Under the pieces are notes generated by a model. The model did no database searches, was not told where the DNA came from, and saw only the letters and a list, made by a program, of their open reading frames with translations. The position numbers and the translations under genes were made by a program. Of a stretch of 64,000 bases of DNA, positions 50,688 through 60,166 are shown in pieces (positions within the stretch are counted from its first letter, which is position 1; every line of letters begins with the position of its first letter). Origin of the DNA: Streptomyces sp. NBC_00234. GTDB taxonomy: Bacteria > Actinomycetota > Actinomycetes > Streptomycetales > Streptomycetaceae. The stretch lies in NCBI RefSeq assembly GCF_036195325.1, contig NZ_CP108101.1, forward strand, positions 2,976,001-3,040,000, read 5' to 3'.

Positions 50688-53642
50688 GTGACGTCGGCAA
50701 CGTACCGCCCTGCGCCGGTCGGGCGGGCGCAGCTCCTCGCGCGGCTCGAACGGGTCCTGGACGACCGCGGGCGCGCCCTGCTCACCGGTCCCGCCGGGGT
50801 GGGCAAGACGGAACTGGCCCTGGCCGTCGCCGCGCGCACCGAGTCCCGCGGCGAGACCGTGCTGTGGCTCCCCACGCTCCCCACCGACCGCGACATCCCG
50901 GGTGCGGCTGCCGCCGCCCTCGTCGCGTCCGTATCGGCGTGCGTGACCTGGCCGGCACCCGGAACGCACGACAGGACAGGCGGGGCACGAGGGACACACG
51001 ACGGGTCAAGCAGGTCGGCCGGGGTGAGCGAGGCAGGCATCCTCGAAGGGCTGCCCGGCCCGCAGCGGACCGCCGTCGCCATGCTGTGCCGCGAGGCGCC
51101 CCTCCCCGACGGCGGCTGGGACCCCATCGCCCTGCGGCTGGCCCTCACCCAGATCCTGCGGACCCTCGCCGCACGCGGCCCCACCCTGCTGGTCTTCGAC
51201 GGCATCCAGCGCATCGACGCCGCCAGTGCCGACCTCCTGCGTTTCGCGCTCCATCTCGCCCCGGCCGCACTGCGGGTGATCGCCGTCGAGACACCGGAGG
51301 CGTACAGCCCCGACTCCCGTACGCCGCAGACCGGTACGCGACAGCCGAACGCCGCCGGCCCGGAACCCCTGTGGGCACCGTCCGAGGCCGACGTCCTGTT
51401 CGTGCCGCCGTTGCACGCCGACGAGATCGCCGAACTCCTCATCCATCACCGACTGCCGTCCCGGATGGCCGGTCGCATCCACAAGGCCAGCGGTGGCAAC
51501 CCGCGCCTCGCGCTCGCCGTCGGCCGGTCCCTCGCCGACGCCCGGACTCCGGTGCACCACGCCGAGGCGCTGTCGCTGTCCGGGCAGGCCCGCGAGATCG
51601 CGCGGCAACTGCTCGGCGTCTCCTCGCCCGCCGTTCGCTCCACGCTCCTGCTGGCCGCGCTGGCGCTGCGCCCGACGGCCACGCTGATACGCCGCGCGGG
51701 CCGCCCCACCGCCGAGGCCGACCTCGCCGCGGCCGAGCGGGCGAATCTGATCTCCCTCAAGGAGGACGGGACGGTCGGCTTCACAGCCGGTCTGCTGCCG
51801 TCGACGCTCGTGCACGACGCCTGCTGGACCGAGCGCAGCGCCGGTCACGCCGCGCTCGCGCGGGTCGTGGACGACCCCGTCGAGGCGGTACGGCACCGGG
51901 CGCTGGCCTCGGACACCCCCGATGAGGAACTGGCCGCGGAGGTCGCGGCGGCAGCCGACACCGCCCGGCTCCGAGGGAACAGCGCCCTGGCCGCCGAACT
52001 GGCCCTGCTCGCTGCCGAGTCCACACCCGTCCAGCACGGTGCGGCGCGGATCGCCCGGCTCGTCGACGCCGCCCAGGAAGCCGCCCGTGCGGCCCGCGCC
52101 GACCTGGCCATGCGCGCGGCCACCGATCTCCTGGCCCGCGACGCCACACCGGCCGACCGGGTCCGCGTCAGGCTCGCGGTGCTGGACACCGCAGGTCAGG
52201 GGCTGAGCAACCTCGACGAGCACTATGTCCACGCCATGGAGGACTCCGAAGGGGACACGGCACTGCGGGCAGCCGTCCAGCTCCGTCTTGCGGTGAAGTA
52301 CGTCCTGGCCGACGGCGACCCCCAGCGTTCCCGGGCCGTCGCTGTCGAGTCCGCCGCGCTCGCCGACTCCGTGGGTGACCGCAGGACGGCGGCCAGGGCT
52401 CTGACCGTACAGGCGCGCATGGAGCGCGTCCTCGGCTCGCCGGACACGGAGCGGGTCCTCGCCGAGGCCCGGGCCCTGGAGCTGTTCGAGCGTCCGCTCG
52501 GCATCCGTAACGCCGCACAGATACTGACGATCCGACACGCGCTGTTCGACGACCGGCTCACCGACGCCCGCGACCAGGCCCATGCCCTCCTTCCCCTGGT
52601 CGAGCGCCGCGGCTCGGTCGAGGACGCCATCGAGCTGTTCCGTACGCTCGCGGAGGCCGAGGCCCGACGGGGGCAGTGCGCGGCGGCGCTCGCCCACGCC
52701 GGACGATCTCTCGCCCTGACCCTGGAGGCCGGCCTCTCGCCCGGGCCCGCCTGGTACGCGCTGGCCCTCGCGGAGACCGCGGGCGGCAGTTTCGAGCGCG
52801 CCGCGAGCTACGCCCGGCGCAGCGTCCAGGCATCCGGGGAGGAGGGCGACCGCGTCTTCCTCGCCCGGAGTCTGTACGTACTCGGCCGGGTCCAGCTGAT
52901 CATCGGGGACGTGGCGACCGCCCTGGAGACCCTGCGCCGGGTACAGGCCGACGAACGCGCCCAGTCGACCGTCGACCCCTCCATGCTGCGCTGGCACGAG
53001 GAGCTGGCCGAGGCGCTGCTGGCGAACGACCTTCCGGAGGAGGCCGCGGCCCTGCTCGCCGATGTGCGTCCGGTCGCGGAACGCCTCGGCCACACGACGG
53101 TTCTGCTCGGCTGCGACCGGGCGTACGCGCTGTACCTGGCGGCGAGCGGGAAGCCGGACGAGGCGGCGTGCCTGCTGTCCCGGACGGCCGAACGGTTCGC
53201 TGCTGCGGGGCTGCCGCTGGAGCGCGGCCGGGCGCTGATCGCGCTCGCCCGCGTGGAGCGCCGCCGCCGCAGGCGGTCGGCCGCCCAGAGTGCGCTGCAG
53301 GCCGCGGCCGCCGACTTCGAGCGGGCGGGGGCGGCCCCGTGGCTGGGGCTGACGACGGAGACTCCGTCCCCCCGTACGGCCGAACCGTCCCCGGCCCGCG
53401 GGAACACCCTGTCCTCCCTCACGGACGCGGAACTGCGCCTCGCGCACCTGGTCGGCCAGGGGGCCAGCAACCAGGAGGCGGCAGCGAAGCTGTACCTGAG
53501 CGTGAAGACGGTCGAAGCCCGCCTCACCCGCATCTACCAGAAGCTGGACGTCCGTTCGCGCGCCCAGCTGGCGACCGCCCTGAACGCCTGGCCGGGCCAC
53601 CGGCCGGCGGCGGCTGCCACGGAGTACCCGGCGGCCGGCTGA
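50688..53642 (+). CDS. Large ATP-binding LuxR-family regulator (LAL type)
   Basis: This 984-aa STAND-type regulator has an N-terminal AAA/NACHT-like ATPase with Walker A GPAGVGKTE (about 34-42) and Walker B LLVFDGIQRID. A long helical TPR-like region follows, then a C-terminal LuxR helix-turn-helix (LTDAELRLAHLVGQGASNQE, KLYLSVKTVEARLTRIYQKL). These LAL proteins switch on secondary-metabolite or catabolic operons. No biosynthetic cluster is in the window, so the target is unknown. GTG 50688 is preceded by GGAAGGTGG and gives a short N-terminus before the P-loop. It is convergent with a lipoprotein gene. Confidence 0.87.
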   Translation: MTSATYRPAPVGRAQLLARLERVLDDRGRALLTGPAGVGKTELALAVAARTESRGETVLWLPTLPTDRDIPGAAAAALVASVSACVTWPAPGTHDRTGGARGTHDGSSRSAGVSEAGILEGLPGPQRTAVAMLCREAPLPDGGWDPIALRLALTQILRTLAARGPTLLVFDGIQRIDAASADLLRFALHLAPAALRVIAVETPEAYSPDSRTPQTGTRQPNAAGPEPLWAPSEADVLFVPPLHADEIAELLIHHRLPSRMAGRIHKASGGNPRLALAVGRSLADARTPVHHAEALSLSGQAREIARQLLGVSSPAVRSTLLLAALALRPTATLIRRAGRPTAEADLAAAERANLISLKEDGTVGFTAGLLPSTLVHDACWTERSAGHAALARVVDDPVEAVRHRALASDTPDEELAAEVAAAADTARLRGNSALAAELALLAAESTPVQHGAARIARLVDAAQEAARAARADLAMRAATDLLARDATPADRVRVRLAVLDTAGQGLSNLDEHYVHAMEDSEGDTALRAAVQLRLAVKYVLADGDPQRSRAVAVESAALADSVGDRRTAARALTVQARMERVLGSPDTERVLAEARALELFERPLGIRNAAQILTIRHALFDDRLTDARDQAHALLPLVERRGSVEDAIELFRTLAEAEARRGQCAAALAHAGRSLALTLEAGLSPGPAWYALALAETAGGSFERAASYARRSVQASGEEGDRVFLARSLYVLGRVQLIIGDVATALETLRRVQADERAQSTVDPSMLRWHEELAEALLANDLPEEAAALLADVRPVAERLGHTTVLLGCDRAYALYLAASGKPDEAACLLSRTAERFAAAGLPLERGRALIALARVERRRRRRSAAQSALQAAAADFERAGAAPWLGLTTETPSPRTAEPSPARGNTLSSLTDAELRLAHLVGQGASNQEAAAKLYLSVKTVEARLTRIYQKLDVRSRAQLATALNAWPGHRPAAAATEYPAAG

Positions 53643-53643
53643 C

Positions 53644-53677
53644 CCCGACGAGAGGCGCTAGCGGTAGTCGTCGGGGT
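53644..53677. terminator. Short bidirectional hairpin
   Basis: CCCCGACGA (53644-53652) pairs with TCGTCGGGG (53669-53677). It fills the 15-nt gap between convergent genes and overlaps the end of the lipoprotein gene. Confidence 0.75.
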
Positions 53678-54176
53678 GGCCCTGCATCCAGGTGTTGATG
53701 CGGTCGCGGGTGTCCACCAGCTCGTCGCGGTGCTTCTCCAGGTTCTCCGCGGAGGTGTCGCCGTCCAGGGTCTTCCACAGCGTGCCCGTCCAGGCCAGCG
53801 GCTCCTTGAAGTGGCCCGGCCCCTTCGCGTCCGCCTTCATGGCCGTGTCGAGACTCTGGAGTTCGGCGGTGACCCGGCCCAGGAAGTAGGCGCAGTCCCC
53901 CGCACCCGGGGTGCAGGTCTCGTTCAGCGTCGCCTGGAGCCCCGCGAACGCGTCGCGCACCGCCACGGGACCGGGCGAGGGTAGGGATCCCAGCGCTCCG
54001 CCGGACTCCGGAGCGGGACTGGGGGTGGGCGCCTGGGCCGCGGCTGCGTCGGCCGCCGGCACCTCGGGTACGTTGCCGCCCGGCCCGCCCCCGGAGGAGG
54101 CGCTGGTGCAGGACACCAGGAACGCCGCGACGACCACACTCATCGCGGCGGCACGACAACCCGTTCCGATACGCAT
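53658..54176 (-). CDS. Hypothetical lipoprotein
   Basis: This 172-aa protein has a signal peptide ending in a lipobox-like LVSC (Cys23), then an Ala/Pro/Ser-rich linker. A helical domain (about 70-172) with two cysteines (CTPGAGDCAYF) follows, predicted to be outside the membrane. No family was recognised. ATG 54176 has GAGGGGGG upstream; the longer frame to 54482 is the shadow of the divergent gene. Confidence 0.75.
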   Translation of the reverse strand: MRIGTGCRAAAMSVVVAAFLVSCTSASSGGGPGGNVPEVPAADAAAAQAPTPSPAPESGGALGSLPSPGPVAVRDAFAGLQATLNETCTPGAGDCAYFLGRVTAELQSLDTAMKADAKGPGHFKEPLAWTGTLWKTLDGDTSAENLEKHRDELVDTRDRINTWMQGHPDDYR

Positions 54177-54248
54177 GAGACCCCCCTCGTACGATTGGCT
54201 CAGACCATACACATGCCAGGGGCGGCGCGTCTGCCTCGACGGCGAGAC

Positions 54249-54581
54249 GTGAGCACGAAGGCGAAGGTGGCGGCAATGGCGAAGATTCCGGCAGCGGCGG
54301 TGGCGGCGAGCGGGCTCGTCGGGGGATACGGAGTCGCCCGGTGGACCAAGAAGCGGCCCCTGGGCGGGGTCGCGCTGGCCGCCGCCGGGTCGCTCGCCGC
54401 GTACGAGTGGAACCGGCAGGCGGGACCGCGTGCCGCCGCCGGGCTGACCGCCGCGTACGTCGCCGCGTTCGCCGGCTCGCACCCGCTCGCCAAGAAGGTC
54501 GGCGCCTGGCCGGCCGTGTTCGCGGTGGCGGGCGGCGTCGCCGCGGCGTCCTGGGCGGTCACGCGCCGCGCGGCGGTCTGA
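54249..54581 (+). CDS. Small hydrophobic membrane protein
   Basis: This 110-aa Ala/Gly-rich protein has three or so hydrophobic segments (for example AAAVAASGLVGGYGVA and AYVAAFAGSHPLAKKVGAWPA) and basic residues between them. No family is recognised. GTG 54249 is used; ATG 54276 with GAAGGTGG upstream is an equally good start. Its last 11 codons are repeated out of the gene just downstream, within the hairpin array. Confidence 0.6.
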   Translation: MSTKAKVAAMAKIPAAAVAASGLVGGYGVARWTKKRPLGGVALAAAGSLAAYEWNRQAGPRAAAGLTAAYVAAFAGSHPLAKKVGAWPAVFAVAGGVAAASWAVTRRAAV

Positions 54582-54723
54582 GCGTCCGCCGGGGCCGCCC
54601 GGCGTCCTGGGCGGTTACACGCCGCGCGGCGGTCTGAGCGCTCGCCGGGACTGCCCGGCGGACTGAGCGTTCGCCGGACTGCCCGGCGGTTGTCCCGCCC
54701 CCGTACAGGGATCAACCGCCGGG
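54545..54723. repeat. Tandem duplication and hairpin array
   Basis: A segment containing the last codons of the small membrane protein gene (from GGCGTCCTGGGCGG, 54545) is repeated 56 bp later (from 54601). Three hairpins follow one another: CGCCGGG/CCCGGCG at 54587-54604 and 54643-54660, and CGCCGG/CCGGCG at 54672-54688. A fourth, CCCGGCGGTTG with CAACCGCCGGG, spans 54682-54723. Lying between convergent genes, the array looks like a terminator amplified by duplication. Confidence 0.85.
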
Positions 54724-54735
54724 CAGGCTCGGTTC

Positions 54736-56178
54736 TCAGGCCCCCATCGCGTGCGACACCGTGTAGATCACCAGGCCCACCAGCGCGCCCACCACCGTGC
54801 CGTTGATCCGGATGAACTGGAGGTCCCGGCCGATGTTCGCCTCGATCTTCTTCGACGTCTGATCCGCGTCCCAGCCGGCGACGGTGTCGCTGATCAGTGA
54901 CGTGATCTCCGAGCGGTACGTCGTGACCACGTACACCGCCGCGTCCTCCAGCCAGCCGTCCAGCTTGGCCTGCAGCCGGCTGTCCGTCGCGAGCCGGGCG
55001 CCCAGCGACATCAGCGAGGCCCGCGCCCGCAGCCGCAGTTCGCTCCGCTCGTCCTCCGCAGCCGCGATGATCATCGTGCGCACCGACGCCCAGGCCGAGG
55101 CGATGACGTCCTGGACCTCGCCGCGCCCCAGGATCTCCGACTTCAGGCGCTCCACCCTGGCCCGGGTGTCCGAGTCCGTCTGGAGGTCGGCGGCGAAGTC
55201 CGTCAGGAACGTGTCGATCGAGCCGCGCGCGGGGTGCCCCGGCATGTCCCGCATCTCCGTGACGAACCGCAGCAGTTCCTTGTAGACCCGCTCCCCCACC
55301 CGCTTGTCGACGAACCGCGGCGTCCAGCCCGGCGCCCCACCCTGTACCGCGTCCATCACCGAATCGCCGTGCAGGACCAGCCAGTCGTGGGCGCGTACGC
55401 AGAGGAGGTCGACGACCTTGCGGTGACCGCCGTCGGAGACGATCTTCTCCAGCATCTTGCCGAGGCCGGGCCCGATCTCCGCCGCGTTGGCCCGCCGGGT
55501 GATCGCCTCGCCGACGACCGCCTGGACGTCGGAGTCCCGCAGCACGGTCAGCGCGCCGCGCAGCGCCGTGGCGAGTTCGGCGGTGACACGGTCGGCGTGT
55601 TCCGGCTCCGCCAGCCACGCACCGAGCCTCGCACCGACCCCGAGAGCGTGAATTCGGTCACGAACGACCTCTCCGGAGAGAAAGTTCTCCCCCACGAAGG
55701 AACCAAGTGACGTCCCCAGCTGATCCTTCTTCGTGGGAATGATGGCGGTGTGGGGGATGGGCAGGCCGAGGGGGCGCCGGAAGAGCGCCGTCACGGCGAA
55801 CCAGTCCGCCATCGCGCCCACCATCCCCGCCTCGGCAGCCGCCGCAACGTAGCCCGGCCAGCCGTCCACACCTGCGCTCTTCGCCCAGGTGGCCAGGACA
55901 TAGACCAGTGCGACGAGCAGGAGCAGACCGGTGGCGGTGGTCTTCATGCGGCGCACGCCGCGGCTCTTCTCCTCGTCCGCCGCCGTGTACGCGAACACGG
56001 CGAGCGGCGTGGAGCGCCGACCGCTGCCCGCATCCTCCGACTGCCCCGGGCGCTTCCCGGCCTCGGTCACCTTCGCCGCTCCCTGCTCCGCGTCCTGCCC
56101 GGCGTCGTGCGCTCCGGATTCGGTCCGTTCCATGCGTTCCACCCGTCCGCGTACGAGTCGCCCCCGTGCCGTACGCAT
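54736..56178 (-). CDS. DUF445 membrane protein
   Basis: This 480-aa protein has a TM helix after the N-terminal region (TGLLLLVALVYVLATW), then GMVGAMADWFAVTALFRRPLGLPIPHTAIIP, which is the DUF445/YjiN hallmark. A long helical soluble body follows and a C-terminal helix (VVGALVGLVIYTVSH). The topology suggests two anchors with the body between them. Function is unknown. ATG 56178 is preferred because of AAGGACA about 8 nt upstream; ATG 56133 is possible. It is divergent from the GDSL hydrolase. Confidence 0.85.
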   Translation of the reverse strand: MRTARGRLVRGRVERMERTESGAHDAGQDAEQGAAKVTEAGKRPGQSEDAGSGRRSTPLAVFAYTAADEEKSRGVRRMKTTATGLLLLVALVYVLATWAKSAGVDGWPGYVAAAAEAGMVGAMADWFAVTALFRRPLGLPIPHTAIIPTKKDQLGTSLGSFVGENFLSGEVVRDRIHALGVGARLGAWLAEPEHADRVTAELATALRGALTVLRDSDVQAVVGEAITRRANAAEIGPGLGKMLEKIVSDGGHRKVVDLLCVRAHDWLVLHGDSVMDAVQGGAPGWTPRFVDKRVGERVYKELLRFVTEMRDMPGHPARGSIDTFLTDFAADLQTDSDTRARVERLKSEILGRGEVQDVIASAWASVRTMIIAAAEDERSELRLRARASLMSLGARLATDSRLQAKLDGWLEDAAVYVVTTYRSEITSLISDTVAGWDADQTSKKIEANIGRDLQFIRINGTVVGALVGLVIYTVSHAMGA

Positions 56179-56275
56179 TGTCCTTACCTCACCTACTCCC
56201 GGGCCGCATGTCGAGTTCCCGTCGGCCTGTCGCATCATGGGACCAGTTCGATCTTCACGAGGAGACACACCGCAC

Positions 56276-57520
56276 ATGCCGAGGCGCCAGAGCCCTGCCC
56301 TGCTCATCGCCCTTGTGGCGGGCACAGCCGCACTCGCCGCCGCCATCGCTTTCGGTACGACGCTGCTGACCGGCGCCCGGCCGGGGCCGCGTCCCGAACC
56401 GGAACCGCACGCGGCGGCCCGTACCCCCGCGGCGCCGGCCAACTCCGCCGGTACCTGGGTCGCTACGTGGACCGCAGCAGCCGTCAGCGCCGAACCGAAC
56501 ACCGCACAAGGTCTGCCCGGACGCACCATCCGCAACACCGTGCACACAAGCGTCGGTGGCGACGCGGCCCGCATCACCCTGTCCAACCTCTTCGGTACGC
56601 GCCCGCTCGTCGTCGACCAGGTCACGGTCAACACGCGGCCTGTGACGTTCCGAGGCGCGCCCACCATCACCGTCCCCGCGGGGAAGCAGGTGGTCAGTGA
56701 CCCGGTCGTCGTACCCGTGGCCGCCGATGCCGACCTGATCGTCGCCTTCCGCACCCCGCGTGCTTCCGGACCCGTCACCTTCCACCCGAACACCCATCAG
56801 ACGTCCTACCTGGCCGACGACCGGGGCACCTGGAGCAGCACCAACTGGCGTTATCTGACGGCCGTGGACGTCCGCAACAAGACGACGCCCGGCTCGATCG
56901 TCGTGATCGGCGACTCGCTCGCCGCGGGCAGCGGCTCCACGACCGACGCGAACAACCGCTGGCCGGACCTGCTCTCCGACCGGCTGCGCGGCCGGTACGG
57001 CATCGTCAACCAGGGCATAGCGGGAAATCGGCTCCTGACCGACGGCCCGACCGCGCTGGGCGGACCGAGCGGCACGAGCCGCTTCGAACGCGATGTCCTG
57101 TCGGTGGCCGGGGCGAAGACCGTGATCATCGCCCTCGGCATCAACGACGTGCAGCAGGCCCCCCAGGAGCCCGACCCCCAGCGCATCGTCGAGGGCTTCC
57201 GCGCCCTGACGGCACAGGCGCACGCGCGCGGCCTGCGGGTCGTCGGGGCCACCCTGACGCCGTTCGAGGGCTTCGCCACCTGGACGCCGGAACGGAACGC
57301 GGTACGGCTGGCGGTCAACGAGCAGATCCGGGCGGGCGGCGTCTTCGACGAGTTCGTGGACTTCGACCGGGCGGTGCGCGACCCGTACGCCACGAACCGC
57401 CTCCTGCCCGCCTACGACTGCGGCGACCGGCTCCACCTCAACGACAACGGCTACCACGCGCTGGCCGGCCTGATCGATCTCGGCAAGCTGGTGAGCGCAC
57501 CGAAGTCCGACGCTCTCTGA
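56276..57520 (+). CDS. Secreted SGNH/GDSL hydrolase
   Basis: This 414-aa protein has an N-terminal signal anchor (LLIALVAGTAALAAAIAFGTTLL) and a Pro-rich linker, followed by a family-specific beta domain (about 60-195). The SGNH hydrolase domain carries Ser in VVIGDSLAAGSG, Gly in NQGIAGNRLL, Asn in ALGINDV, and Asp/His in DRLHLNDNGYH. It is probably an esterase or lipase on the outer face of the membrane or released. ATG 56276 has GAGGAG about 14 nt upstream. Confidence 0.88.
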   Translation: MPRRQSPALLIALVAGTAALAAAIAFGTTLLTGARPGPRPEPEPHAAARTPAAPANSAGTWVATWTAAAVSAEPNTAQGLPGRTIRNTVHTSVGGDAARITLSNLFGTRPLVVDQVTVNTRPVTFRGAPTITVPAGKQVVSDPVVVPVAADADLIVAFRTPRASGPVTFHPNTHQTSYLADDRGTWSSTNWRYLTAVDVRNKTTPGSIVVIGDSLAAGSGSTTDANNRWPDLLSDRLRGRYGIVNQGIAGNRLLTDGPTALGGPSGTSRFERDVLSVAGAKTVIIALGINDVQQAPQEPDPQRIVEGFRALTAQAHARGLRVVGATLTPFEGFATWTPERNAVRLAVNEQIRAGGVFDEFVDFDRAVRDPYATNRLLPAYDCGDRLHLNDNGYHALAGLIDLGKLVSAPKSDAL

Positions 57521-57526
57521 CGGACC

Positions 57527-57565
57527 GGCAGTGGCCTCGCCCGGCACCGGGCGGGGTCACTGGCC
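57527..57565. terminator. Bidirectional hairpin after the GDSL hydrolase
   Basis: Arms 57527-57544 and 57547-57565 pair almost fully (GGCAGTGG..CGCCCGG with CCGGGCG..CACTGGCC), centred between convergent genes and overlapping the end of the DUF1707 gene. Confidence 0.8.
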
Positions 57566-58213
57566 CTCCGTCAGCTTCCGGCGCCGGGCCTTGCTCCACT
57601 TGCGCTGTACGTCGACCCCGCCCATCAGCGCGAATCCCACGACCCGCACCCTCGGGGCGTCCGGCACCGGCTCGGCCTCCTCGCTGTTCGGGGAGTGCTC
57701 GCCGAAGCCGCCCATGATGCCCATGCCCTGGACCTCCAGGTTCACATCGGGCTCGACGGTGACCTGGGTTCCGCCCATGATCGTGAAGCAGCGGATGACG
57801 ACATCGCGGTCCTCGAACCGGGCCTGGCGCAGATCGATGTGGCCGCCGCCCCACATCACGAAGGAGGTGAACACCCGGCCCACGGTCCACCGGCCGTTGC
57901 GGTTGAATCCGCCCCAGAACGCGAAGCCGCCCTTCGAGGTGGCGGGCCCACCGATGCGTGCCGCCCAGGTGGTGACCTGGCCGGCCGGGACGGGCGACGC
58001 GGCGCCCGCGGGTTCCACGGTCGAGCCCGGTGCCGGAAGGTCCCGGACGAGCGGCGCCAACTCCCCGTGCGTACGCGCCTTGTAGGCGGCGTCGAGCCGC
58101 TGCTCGAACTCGTCCATCTCCAGCCGGCCCTCGGCCACCGCGTCGCGCAGTCGCTCGGCGACCCGGTCGCGCTCGGCATCGGAGGCACGCATCTCCGGAA
58201 GTTCACTTGTCAT
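57557..58213 (-). CDS. DUF1707 and LiaF-like domain protein
   Basis: This 218-aa protein has an N-terminal SHOCT-like DUF1707 domain (about 5-57; MRASDAERDRVAERL, GRLEMDEFEQRL) and a C-terminal beta-helical LiaF/DUF2154-like domain (about 115-205; IDLRQARFEDRDVVIRCFTI, MGGTQVTVEPD). Similar proteins respond to envelope stress. There is no TM segment, so it is likely cytosolic or membrane-associated. ATG 58213 is used; GTG 58222 is possible. Confidence 0.83.
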   Translation of the reverse strand: MTSELPEMRASDAERDRVAERLRDAVAEGRLEMDEFEQRLDAAYKARTHGELAPLVRDLPAPGSTVEPAGAASPVPAGQVTTWAARIGGPATSKGGFAFWGGFNRNGRWTVGRVFTSFVMWGGGHIDLRQARFEDRDVVIRCFTIMGGTQVTVEPDVNLEVQGMGIMGGFGEHSPNSEEAEPVPDAPRVRVVGFALMGGVDVQRKWSKARRRKLTEGQ

Positions 58214-58245
58214 ACCGGGCACCCTATTGAACGCACCCGCTCACG

Positions 58246-59262
58246 TCATCGACTGGCGGAGCCGCGCCCCGTCTCCGCGACCGGGACCGCCGGAGCGGAG
58301 CCCGCCTCGTACATCCTCGCGATCACGGCCTCGATGTCCGGCTCCCGCACGGAGAGGTCCACCATCGGGTAGTCGGCGGCGATCCGCGCCACCAGCGGAG
58401 CCGCCGACGCCGATGCCGGGAACGCCAGCCACTGCCGCGGCCCCGCCACCTTCACCACTCGCACCGAATGCTCCGACGCCAGCTCGATCGGCGGGAGTTC
58501 ACGCTCCAGATCGACCACGAGCGTGCGCTCGCTCTCCCCCGCCTCGTGCAGTCCGGCGAGCGCCCCGTCATACATCAGCCGCCCGTGGTCGATCACCATC
58601 ACCCGCTTGCACAGCTGCTCGATGTCGGTCAGGTCGTGCGTGGTCAGCAGGACGGTCGTGTCCCGTTCGGCGTTCAGGTCCCGCAGGAACTGCCGGACCT
58701 TCGCCTTGGAGACCACGTCGAGCCCGATCGTCGGCTCGTCCAGATACAGCACCTCCGGATCGTGCAGCAGCGCCGCCGCGATGTCCCCGCGCATCCGCTG
58801 CCCGAGCGACAGCTGCCGCACGGGGACCTCCAACAGCTCGCCCAGATCGAGGAGTTCGACGCACCGGTCGAAGTTCTCCCGGAAGCGGCTGTCGGGGATG
58901 CGGTACATCCGGTGCATCAGCCGGTACGAGTCCCGCAGCGGCAGATCCCACCAGAGCGTCGTGCGCTGGCCGAAGACCACACCGATCCGGTGCGCCAGCC
59001 TCGTACGCTCCCGGGACGGATCGATGCCCGCGACCCGCAGCCGGCCGCCGCTCGGGGTGAGAATCCCGGTGAGCATCTTGATCGTGGTCGACTTGCCCGC
59101 ACCGTTCGGGCCGATGTAACCGACCATCTCTCCGCGCGGCACCCGGAAACTGATGCCGTCGACCGCTCGCACCTCGTGGCGCTCCCGGCGCATGAAGCCC
59201 GTTCTGCGGCGTACGTCGAAGACCTTCTCCACTCCGTCGAGCTCGATGAAGTCCTCGTCCAT
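58246..59262 (-). CDS. ABC-2 transporter ATP-binding protein
   Basis: This ATPase subunit of an exporter (338 aa) has Walker A GPNGAGKST, signature LSLGQ, Walker B VLYLDEPTIGLD and the H-loop TTHD all intact. The C-terminal extension (about 240-338) is typical of the subgroup that pairs with two ABC-2 permeases of the DUF990/COG4587-COG3694 type. It is the last gene of a three-gene operon, with its start 61 nt after the permease stop. ATG 59262 has GGGAGGGG upstream. Substrate is unknown; drug or viologen export is typical of relatives. Confidence 0.9.
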   Translation of the reverse strand: MDEDFIELDGVEKVFDVRRRTGFMRRERHEVRAVDGISFRVPRGEMVGYIGPNGAGKSTTIKMLTGILTPSGGRLRVAGIDPSRERTRLAHRIGVVFGQRTTLWWDLPLRDSYRLMHRMYRIPDSRFRENFDRCVELLDLGELLEVPVRQLSLGQRMRGDIAAALLHDPEVLYLDEPTIGLDVVSKAKVRQFLRDLNAERDTTVLLTTHDLTDIEQLCKRVMVIDHGRLMYDGALAGLHEAGESERTLVVDLERELPPIELASEHSVRVVKVAGPRQWLAFPASASAAPLVARIAADYPMVDLSVREPDIEAVIARMYEAGSAPAVPVAETGRGSASR

Positions 59263-59323
59263 GCCCTGCCCCTCCCGTTGTCCGTACTCCAACGGGCTCT
59301 CACCCGATGAACACATGCGCGAA

Positions 59324-60166
59324 CTAGCTGCCCGTGCTCCGGTAGGCGCGCAGACCCGCCCGCCAGGCCGTGCCCGCCAGCACCCAGCACGCCCCCGCCA
59401 CCACCGGCGGAAGGAACGCCACCCACTCCGGCAGCGCCAACGGGTACGCCCGGTCCATCACGTACAGCGCGGGCAACCAGCTCACGAAGGCCAGCGGCAC
59501 CACGAACGTCACCCCGCGCACCAGATCCTTCGCGAAGATCGACGGCGGGTACTGGAGCAGCGTCGTCCCCCCGTACGTGAAGGCGTTCTGCACCTCGGAG
59601 GCGTCCTGGGCGACGAACTGGAACGCCGCGCCGGCCACGAACACCGCCCCGAAGATCGCCGCCCCGCTCAGCACCGCCAGCGGAAGGATCACCACCTTCA
59701 GCGGCGTCCACGCGATGTCCAGCGACACCAGCGCGTACCCGGTCACGACCAGCCCCTGCGTGATCCGGCCCAGCCTGCGCAGCGCGAAACGGTCGGCGGC
59801 CACCTGCGCCAGCACCGGTACGGGCCGCACCAGCAAGGTGTCCAGGGTGCCGTCGCGCACCCGCCGCCCCAGCCGGTCCACCGACCCCAGCAGCAGATCC
59901 GACAGCCCGAAGGCGGTGGCCGACATCCCGTACAGCAGGGCGATCTCCGGCAGGGAGTACCCGCCCAGGGCGTCCACGTGCGAGAACATCAGCATGATCG
60001 TGACGAAGTCGAAGGCGCTCACCACGAAGTCACCCAGCACCGTCATCGCGAACGACGCGCGGTACGCCATCGTGGAGCGCACCCACATCGCGACGATCAG
60101 CCCGTAGGCCCTCACCCCCTCGACCAGCCGGGAACGGTCCTCGAACGCGACTCCTCGCTCAGCCAC
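59324..60166 (-). CDS. ABC-2 family transporter permease
   Basis: This 280-aa integral membrane protein has six predicted helices (for example ASFAMTVLGDFVVSAFDF and LAQVAADRFALRRLGRITQG between them), like COG3694-type permeases. The GTG start at 60166 overlaps the upstream permease by 8 nt, so the two are made together. It forms the export channel with the second permease. Confidence 0.87.
   Translation of the reverse strand: MAERGVAFEDRSRLVEGVRAYGLIVAMWVRSTMAYRASFAMTVLGDFVVSAFDFVTIMLMFSHVDALGGYSLPEIALLYGMSATAFGLSDLLLGSVDRLGRRVRDGTLDTLLVRPVPVLAQVAADRFALRRLGRITQGLVVTGYALVSLDIAWTPLKVVILPLAVLSGAAIFGAVFVAGAAFQFVAQDASEVQNAFTYGGTTLLQYPPSIFAKDLVRGVTFVVPLAFVSWLPALYVMDRAYPLALPEWVAFLPPVVAGACWVLAGTAWRAGLRAYRSTGS

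Noticed and set aside
51006..53600. A long minus-strand frame opposite the LuxR ATPase
   Set aside because: The sense frame has a Walker motif and HTH; the antisense frame is compositional shadow.
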